Assembly (NCBI RefSeq): GCF_050947335.1
Contig: NW_027473316.1
Span: forward strand, 186,001-250,000
Source of the DNA: Megachile rotundata
Taxonomy: Eukaryota > Arthropoda > Insecta > Hymenoptera > Megachilidae
DNA: 64,000 nucleotides
Reading direction: 5' to 3'
In this document: positions 56,952-64,000 of the stretch, one piece after another
Layout of the letters: each line of letters starts with the position of its first letter
How positions within the stretch are numbered: position 1 is the stretch's first letter
Program-made: the position numbers and the translations under genes
The notes under the pieces: generated by a model
The model's database searches: none
What the model saw: only the letters and a program-made list of their open reading frames with translations
What the model was told of the DNA's origin: nothing

Positions 56952-59125
56952 ATGATTGTGATTGTGAGATTGTGATTGTGAGATTGTGATTGTATGATTG
57001 TGATTTTGTGATTGTGATTGTATGATTGTGATTGTATGATTGCGATTGTATGATTGCGATTGTATGATTCTGATTGTATGATTGTGATCGTATGATTGTG
57101 ATCGTATGATTGTGATCGGATAATTGTGATTGTATGATTGTGATTGTATGATTGTGATTGTATGATTGTGATTGTTTGATTGTGATTGTATGATTGTGAT
57201 TGTATGATTGTGATTCTATGATTGTGATTGTTTGATTCTGATTATATGATTGTTATTGTATGATTGTGATTGTATGATTGTGGTTGTATGATTGTGATCG
57301 CACGATTGTGGTTCTTTGATTGCGATTGTATGATTGTGATTGTATGATTGTGATTGTATGATCGTGATTGTGAGATTGTGATTGTGAGATTGTGATCGTA
57401 TGATTGTGATTGAATGATTGTGATTGTATGATAGTAATTGTATGATTGTGATTGTATGATTGCGATTGTATGATTGTGATTGTATGATTGCGATTGTATG
57501 ATTGTGATCGTATGATTGTGATTCTTTGATTGCGATTGTATGATTGTGATTGTGTGATTGTGATTGTATGATTGTGATTGTATGATTATGGTTGCATGAT
57601 TGTGATTGTATGATTGTGATTCTTTCATTGCGATTGTATGATTGTGATTGTATGATTGTGATTGTATGATTGTGATTGTATGATTGTGATTGTATGATTG
57701 TGATCGTATGATTGTGGTTGTGTAATTAAGGTTGTATGATTGTTTCTGTATGATTGTGATTGAATGATTGCGATTGTATGATTGTGATTGTATGATTGTG
57801 ATTGCCTGATTGTGATTGTATGATTGTGATTGCCTGATTGTGATTGTATGATTGTGATTGTATGATTGTGATTGTATGATTGTGATCGTATGATTGTGAT
57901 TGTATGATTGTGATTGTATGATTGTGATTGTATGATTGTGATTGTATGATTGTGATTGTATGATTGTGATTGTATGATTGTGATCGTATGATTGTGGTTG
58001 TATAATTAAGGTTGTCTGATTGTTTCTGTATGATTGTGATTGTATGATTGCGATTGTATGATTGTGATTGTATGATTGTGATTGCATGATTGTGATTGTA
58101 TGATTGTGATTGTATGATTGTGATTGTATGATTGTGGTTGTATGATTGTGATTGTATGATTGTGATTGTATGATTGTGATTCTTTCATTGCGATTGTATG
58201 ATTGTGATTGTATGATTGTGATTGTATGATTGTGATTGTATGATTGTGATTGTATGATTGTGATCGTATGATTGTGGTTGCATAATTAAGGTTGTATGAT
58301 TGTTTCTGTATGATTGTGATTGTATGATGCGATTGTATGATCGTGATTGTGAGATTGTGATTGTGAGATTGTGATTGTATGATTGTGATTGAATGATTGT
58401 GATTGTGTGATAGTAATTGTATGATTGTGATTGTATGATTGTGATTGTATGATTGTGATTGTATGATTGTGATTGTATGATAGTAATTGTATGATTATGA
58501 TGGTATGATAGTGATTGTATGATTGTTTCTGTATGATTGCGATTGTATGATTATGATTGAATGATTGTGATTGTATGACTGTGATTGTGTGATCGTGATT
58601 GTGATATTGTGATTGTATGATTTTGATTGTGAGATTGTGATTGTGAGATTGTGATTGTATGATCGTGATTGTATGATCGTGATTGTGAGATTGTGATTGT
58701 ATGATTGTGATTGAATGATTGTGATTGCATGATAGTAATTGTATGATTGCGATTGTATGATTGCGATTGTATGATTGTGATTGTATGATTGTGATTGTAT
58801 GACTGTGATCGTATGATTGTGATTCTTTGATTGCGATTGTATGATTGTGATTGTATGATTGTGATTGTATGATTGTGATTGTATGATTGTGATTGCATGA
58901 TTGTGATTGTATGATAGTAATTGTATGATTGTGATCGTATGATTGTGATTGTATGATTGTGATTGTATGATTGCGATTGTATGATTGTGATCGTATGATT
59001 GTGGTTGTATAATTAAGGTTGTATGATTGTTTCTGTATGATTGTGATTGTATGATTGCGATTGTATGATTGTGATTGTATGATTGTGATTGTATGATTGT
59101 GATCGTATGATTGTGATTCTTTGAT

Positions 59126-59248
59126 TGCGATTGTATGATTGCGATTGTATGATTGCGATTGTATGATTGCGATTGTATGATTGCGATTGTATGATTGCGA
59201 TTGTATGATTGCGATTGTATGATTGCGATTGTATGATTGCGATTGTAT
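59126..59248. repeat. TGCGA run, 9 units
   Basis: Nine TGCGA units; same count as the E1 counterpart at 53163. Confidence 0.9.
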
Positions 59249-59904
59249 GATTGTGATTGTATGATTGTGATTTTATGATTGTGATTGTATGATTGTGATT
59301 GTGAGATTGTGATTGTGAGATTGTGATTGTGAGATTGTGATTGTATGATTGTGATTTTGTGATTGTGATTGTATGATTGTGATTGTATGATTGCGATTTT
59401 ATGATTGTGATTGTATGATTGTGATTGTATGATTGTGATTGTATGATTGTGATTGTATGATTGTGATTGTATGATTGTGATTGTATGATTGTGATTGCAT
59501 GATTGTGATTGTATGATAGTAATTGTATGATTGTGATCGTATGATTGTGATTGTATGATTGTGATTGTATGATTGTGATTGTATGATTGTGATTGCATGA
59601 TTGTGATTGTATGATTGTGATTGTATGATTGTGATTGTATGATTGTGGTTGTATGATTGTGATTGTATGATTGTGATTGTATGATTGTGATTCTTTCATT
59701 GCGATTGTATGATTGTGATTGTATGATTGTGATTGTATGATTGTGATTGTATGATTGTGATCGTATGATTGTGGTTGTATAATTAAGGTTGTATGATTGT
59801 TTCTGTATGATTGTGATTGTATGATTGCGATTGTATGATCGTGATTGTGAGATTGTGATTGTGAGATTGTGATTGTATGATTGTGATTGAATGATTGTGA
59901 TTGT

Positions 59905-60990
59905 GTGATAGTAATTGTATGATTGTGATTGTATGATTGTGATTGTATGATTGTGATTGTATGATTGTGATTGTATGATTGTGATTGTATGATAGTAATT
60001 GTATGATTATGATGGTATGATGGTGATTGTATGATTGTTTCTGTATGATTGTGATTGTATGATTGCGATTGTATGATTATGATTGTATAATTGTGATTGT
60101 ATGATTGTGATTGTGTGATTGTGATTGTGAGATTTGATTGTATGATCGTGATTGTATGATCGTGATTGTGAGATTGTGATTGTATGATTGTGATTGAATG
60201 ATTGTGATTGCATGATAGTAATTGTATGATTGCGATTGTATGATTGCGATTGTATGATTGTGATTGTATGATTGTGATTGTATGACTGTGATCGTATGAT
60301 TGTGATTCTTTGATTGCGATTGTATGATTGTGATTGTATGATTGTGATTGTATGATTGTGATTGTATGATTGTGATTGTATGATTGTGATTGCATGATTG
60401 TAATTGTATGATTGTGATTGTATGACTGTGATTGTATGATTGTGATTGTATGATTGTGATTGTATGATTGTGATTGTATGATAGTGATTGTATGATTGTT
60501 TCTGTATGATTGTGATTGTATGATTGCGATTGTATGATTATGATTGTATGATTGTGATTGTATGATTGTGATTGTGTGATTGTGATTGTGAGATTGTGAT
60601 TGTATGATCGTGATTGTATGATCGTGATTGTGAGATTGTGGTTGTATGATTGTGATTGTATGATTGTGATTGTATGATAGTAATTGTATGATTGTGATTG
60701 CATGATTGTGATTGTATGATAGTAATTGTATGATTGTGATCGTATGATTGTGATTGTATGATTGTGATTGTATGATTGTGATTGTATGATTGTGATTGCA
60801 TGATTGTGATTGTATGATTGTGATTGTATGATTGTGATTGTATGATTGTGGTTGTATGATTGTGATTGTATGATTGTGATTGTATGATTGTGATTCTTTC
60901 ATTGCGATTGTATGATTGTGATTGTATGATTGTGATTGTATGATTGTGATTGTATGATTGTGATCGTATGATTGTGGTTGTATAATTAAG
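59905..60990. repeat. Transitional higher-order segment
   Basis: From about 59.9 to 60.67 kb the sequence follows 44.4-45.19 kb (offset 15,479 at the ATGATGGTATGATGG marker). It then switches near 60.70 kb to the GATTGCATG, GATAGTAATTG and GATCG pattern seen near 59.49 kb. The part from 60.0 to 60.66 kb is repeated at 61.2-61.85 kb, offset 1,189 bp. This is satellite only. Confidence 0.7.
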
Positions 60991-63900
60991 GTTGTATGAT
61001 TGTTTCTGTATGATTGTGATTGTATGATTGCGATTGTATGATCGTGATTGTGAGATTGTGATTGTGAGATTGTGATTGTATGATTGTGATTGAATGATTG
61101 TGATTGTGTGATAGTAATTGTATGATTGTGATTGTATGATTGTGATTGTATGATTGTGATTGTATGATTGTGATTGTATGATAGTAATTGTATGATTATG
61201 ATGGTATGATGGTGATTGTATGATTGTTTCTGTATGATTGTGATTGTATGATTGCGATTGTATGATTATGATTGTATAATTGTGATTGTATGATTGTGAT
61301 TGTGTGATTGTGATTGTGAGATTTGATTGTATGATCGTGATTGTATGATCGTGATTGTGAGATTGTGATTGTATGATTGTGATTGAATGATTGTGATTGC
61401 ATGATAGTAATTGTATGATTGCGATTGTATGATTGCGATTGTATGATTGTGATTGTATGATTGTGATTGTATGACTGTGATCGTATGATTGTGATTCTTT
61501 GATTGCGATTGTATGATTGTGATTGTATGATTGTGATTGTATGATTGTGATTGTATGATTGTGATTGTATGATTGTGATTGCATGATTGTAATTGTATGA
61601 TTGTGATTGTATGACTGTGATTGTATGATTGTGATTGTATGATTGTGATTGTATGATTGTGATTGTATGATAGTGATTGTATGATTGTTTCTGTATGATT
61701 GTGATTGTATGATTGCGATTGTATGATTATGATTGTATGATTGTGATTGTATGATTGTGATTGTGTGATTGTGATTGTGAGATTGTGATTGTATGATCGT
61801 GATTGTATGATCGTGATTGTGAGATTGTGGTTGTATGATTGTGATTGTATGATTGTGATTGTATGATAGTAATTGTATGATTGTGATAGTATGATTGCGA
61901 TTGTATGATTGTGATTGTATGATTGTGATTGTATGATTGTGATAGTATGATTGTGATTCTTTCATTGCGATTGTATGATTATGATTGTATGATTGTGATT
62001 GTATGATTGTGATTGTATGATTGTGATCGCATGATTGTGGTTCTTTGATTGCGATTGTATGATTGTGATTGTATGATTGTGCTTGTATGATCGTGATTGT
62101 GAGATTGTGATTGTGAGATTGTGATCGTATCATTGTGATTGAATGATTGTGATTGTATGATATTAATTGTATGATTGTGATTGTATGATTGCGATTGTAT
62201 GATTGTGATTGTATGATTGCGATTGTATGATTGTGATCGTATGATTGTGATTCTTTGATTGCGATTGTATGATTGTGATTGTGTGATTGTGATTGTATGA
62301 TTGTGATTGTATGATTATGGTTGCATGATTGTGATTGTATGATTGTGATTCTTTCATTGCGATTGTATGATTGTGATTGTATGATTGTGATTGTATGATT
62401 GTGATTGTATGATTGTGATCGTATGATTGTGGTTGTATAATTAAGGTTGTATGATTGTTTCTGTATGATTGTGATTGAATGATTGCGATTGTATGATTGT
62501 GATTGTATGATTGTGATTGCCTGATTGTGATTGTATGATTGTGATTGCCTGATTGTGATTGTATGATTGTGATTGTATGATTGTGATTGTATGATTGTGA
62601 TCGTATGATTGTGATTGTATGATTGTGATTGTATGATTGTGATTGTATGATTGTGATTGTATGATTGTGATTGTATGATTGTGATTGTATGATTGTGATC
62701 GTATGATTGTGGTTGTATAATTAAGGTTGTCTGATTGTTTCTGTATGATTGTGATTGTATGATTGCGATTGTATGATTGTGATTGTATGATTGTGATTGC
62801 ATGATTGTGATTGTATGATTGTGATTGTATGATTGTGGTTGTATGATTGTGGTTGTATGATTGTGATTGTATGATTGTGATTGTATGATTGTGATTCTTT
62901 CATTGCGATTGTATGATTGTGATTGTATGATTGTGATTGTATGATTGTGATTGTATGATTGTGATTGTATGATTGTGATCGTATGATTGTGGTTGCATAA
63001 TTAAGGTTGTATGATTGTTTCTGTATGATTGTGATTGTATGGTTGCGATTGTATGATCGTGATTGTGAGATTGTGATTGTGAGATTGTGATTGTATGATT
63101 GTGATTGAATGATTGTGATTGTGTGATAGTAATTGTATGATTGTGATTGTATGATTGTGATTGTATGATTGTGATTGTATGATTGTGATTGTATGATTGT
63201 GATTGTATGATTGTGATTGTATGATAGTAATTGTATGATTATGATGGTATGATAGTGATTATATGATTGTTTCTGTATGATTGCGATTGTATGATTATGA
63301 TTGAATGATTGTGATTGTATGACTGTGATTGTGTGATCGTGATTGTGATATTGTGATTGTATGATTTTGATTGTGAGATTGTGATTGTGAGATTGTGATT
63401 GTATGATAGTGATTGTATGATCGTGATTGTATGATCGTGATTGTGAGATTGTGATTGTATGATTGTGATTGTATGATTGTGATTGTATGATTGTGATTGT
63501 ATGATTGTGATTGTATGATTGTGATTGTATGATTGTGATTTTATGATTGTGATTGTATGATTGTGATTGTGAGATTGTGATGGTGAGATTGTGATTGTGA
63601 GATTGTGATTGTGAGATTGTGATTGTATGATTGTGATTTTTTGATTGTGATTGTATGATTGTGATTGTATGATTGTGATTGTATGATTGTGATTGTATGA
63701 TTGTGATTGTATGATTGTGATTGTATGATTGTGATTGTATGATTGTGATTGTATGATTGTGATTGTATGATTGTGATTGTATGATTGTGATTGTATGATT
63801 GTGATTGTATGATTGTGATTGTATGATTGTGATTGTATGATTGTGATTGTATGATTGTGATTGTATGATTGTGATTGCATGATTGTGATTGTATGATAGT

Positions 63901-64000
63901 AATTGTATGATTGTGATGGTATGATTGTGATTGTATGATTGTGATTGTATGATTGCGATTGTATGATTGTGATCGTATGATTGTGGTTGTATAATTAAGG
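60990..64000. repeat. Higher-order segment G, truncated by the window end
   Basis: The first part matches 44.33-46.18 kb at offset 16,668 (61196 to 44528, 62163 to 45495, 62721 to 46053). It then runs into F-type sequence (marker at 62998, F copy 5, partial). There it matches 48.46 kb at offset 14,780 and, after a 336-bp gap, 49.09 kb onward at offset 14,444. It lacks the 1,874-bp duplication of B2. The last nine bases of the window are another TAATTAAGG marker. Confidence 0.8.
63530..63545. other. Site of a 336-bp (24-unit) deletion
   Basis: Left of this point the alignment to 48.46-48.75 kb has offset 14,780; from GATTTTATG (63537 versus 49093) the offset is 14,444. The lost 336 bp is exactly 24 units. 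It would have carried the GAGTGTG, GTGTTTGTATG and TGTGTTTGTG variants present in every other F copy. Confidence 0.8.

Larger units (their letters stand above)
54293..58282. repeat. Higher-order unit F, copy 4 (285 units)
   Basis: Delimited by GCATAATTAAGG markers (54293 and 58283), 3,990 bp or 285 units. It has a 16-unit pure consensus run like F copy 3 but lacks the internal TTCTTTCATT marker because of the 84-bp deletion near 57265. Confidence 0.8.
53942..59904. repeat. Tandem unit E, copy 2 (5,963 bp)
   Basis: Tandem copy of 47867-53941. It is 112 bp (8 units) shorter. Changes located: one unit lost between 48101 and 48994, one TGCGA unit lost at 55710, one TGCGA unit gained at 56789, one GTGAGATTG unit fewer near 57375, and a 6-unit (84-bp) loss near 57265 that removed a TTCTTTCATT marker. 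These sum to the observed difference. Confidence 0.85.
761..61330. other. Family of 13-bp units (GAGATTTGATT), phase-shift markers
   Basis: A unit lacking one G (GAGATTTGATT instead of GAGATTGTGATT) starts at 761, 1754, 5043, 6036, 8289, 9856, 18717, 23490, 23629, 24244, 27784, 31200, 32067, 34320, 35887, 44650, 46203, 46524, 60129 and 61318. All those inspected share the same flanks: GTGTGATTG before, and two GATCG units after. This implies a single ancestral deletion spread by duplication. They explain why marker distances deviate from multiples of 14 by exactly one base each. Confidence 0.9.
1..64000. repeat. 14-bp satellite DNA array filling the whole window
   Basis: The window is a continuous head-to-tail array of TTGTATGATTGTGA (minus strand TCACAATCATACAA). 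About 4,570 units fit in 64 kb. It runs past both window edges, because the first base and the last base both lie inside repeat units. Variation is mostly point substitution within units (TGTGA to TGCGA, GATTG to GATCG, TATGA to GTGA or GAGA, GATTG to GATAG). Phase is preserved across the window except at 13-bp units. The + strand is almost C-free throughout and no segment is inverted. There is no unique DNA between units and no gap over 300 bases that is not satellite. Satellites of this kind are typical of eukaryotic heterochromatin, but function, chromosome position and species cannot be read from the sequence. Confidence 0.98.
146..64000. repeat. Recurrent marker triplet containing TATAATTAAGG
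   Basis: Three linked variant units recur through the array: TTGTATAATTAAGG, then TTGTATGATTGTTT, then CTGTATGATTGTGA. TAATTAAGG starts noted up to 20.4 kb are 146, 426, 3084, 3714, 4134, 4428, 4708, 7366, 7688, 7954, 9101, 9521, 10976, 11256, 11550, 12838, 13482, 13916, 15036, 15316, 15596, 16870, 17584, 18382, 19837, 20117 and 20397. Later copies follow the block offsets. Sub-forms are lineage markers: GCATAATTAAGG bounds unit F, GTGTAATTAAGG occurs at 15036 and its copies, and the degraded TAATTACGG is at 27450. Spacings are multiples of 14 apart from the 13-bp units between them. Confidence 0.9.

Noticed and set aside
1..64000. CRISPR array
   Set aside because: There are no unique spacers. 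The units are contiguous 14-mers with no repeat-spacer alternation and no cas genes.
1..64000. Telomeric repeat
   Set aside because: The 14-mer is not TTAGGG- or TTTAGGG-like, lacks GGG runs, and has strong higher-order structure unlike a telomere. A subtelomeric location cannot be excluded.
1..64000. G-quadruplex-forming strand
   Set aside because: The G-rich strand has only isolated G or GG; I found no GGG tracts.
1..64000. CENP-B box or other known centromere motif
   Set aside because: The box needs TTCG and CGGG elements; the units lack CGGG and I saw no match. A centromeric role is not excluded, only unsupported by this motif.
1..64000. Hairpins, tRNA or other structured RNA genes
   Set aside because: A strand nearly free of C offers few G-C pairs. 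I saw no inverted repeats or conserved RNA motifs.

Overview
The whole 64-kb window is one uninterrupted, head-to-tail satellite DNA array. The basic unit is 14 bp, TTGTATGATTGTGA on the + strand, about 4,570 units in all. I found no unique-sequence DNA, gene, RNA gene, transposon or CRISPR array. Every stretch I read resolves into the 14-mer or a point variant of it, and the phase is kept except at rare 13-bp units. The + strand is almost free of C (consensus T 7, G 4, A 3, C 0; 29% GC), and no part of the array is inverted. An array of this size and purity points to a eukaryotic heterochromatic region (pericentromeric, centromeric or subtelomeric). The sequence does not reveal the species, and I do not recognise this 14-mer as a named satellite.

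The array is organised as a nested higher-order repeat. Marker variants tie distant parts together: TTGTATAATTAAGG with its two altered followers, TTCTTTCATTGCGA, TTCTTTGATTGCGA, a 13-bp unit containing GAGATTTGATT, and runs of the CpG-bearing unit TTGTATGATTGCGA. Layout: block A (1-3389) recurs at 4283-7671. Block B (3389 to about 20455) recurs at 29560 to about 48262, and that second copy carries an extra 1,874-bp local duplication (46184-48057). Block C (about 20455-22200) recurs at about 27910-29560. The stretch 22200-27910 is a mosaic with many private variants. A 6,075-bp unit (47867-53941) is followed directly by its tandem copy (53942-59904). The last segment, 60990-64000, repeats the 44.3-46.2 kb region joined directly to a copy of 48.06-49.5 kb, minus 336 bp. 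A roughly 4-kb higher-order unit (F) can be followed through five places: 11.55, 37.55, 48.2, 54.3 and 63.0 kb.

Long open reading frames cover the minus strand, but they come from the repeat. The minus-strand consensus has no stop codon in any frame. Because 14 is not a multiple of 3, all three minus frames read the same 14-residue repeat, QSQSYNHNHTITII. No CDS is annotated. The scientific interest lies in the array's history: nested unequal exchanges of different sizes and ages, copy-number changes in whole 14-bp steps, and long copies so alike that they are either very recent or assembly artefacts.
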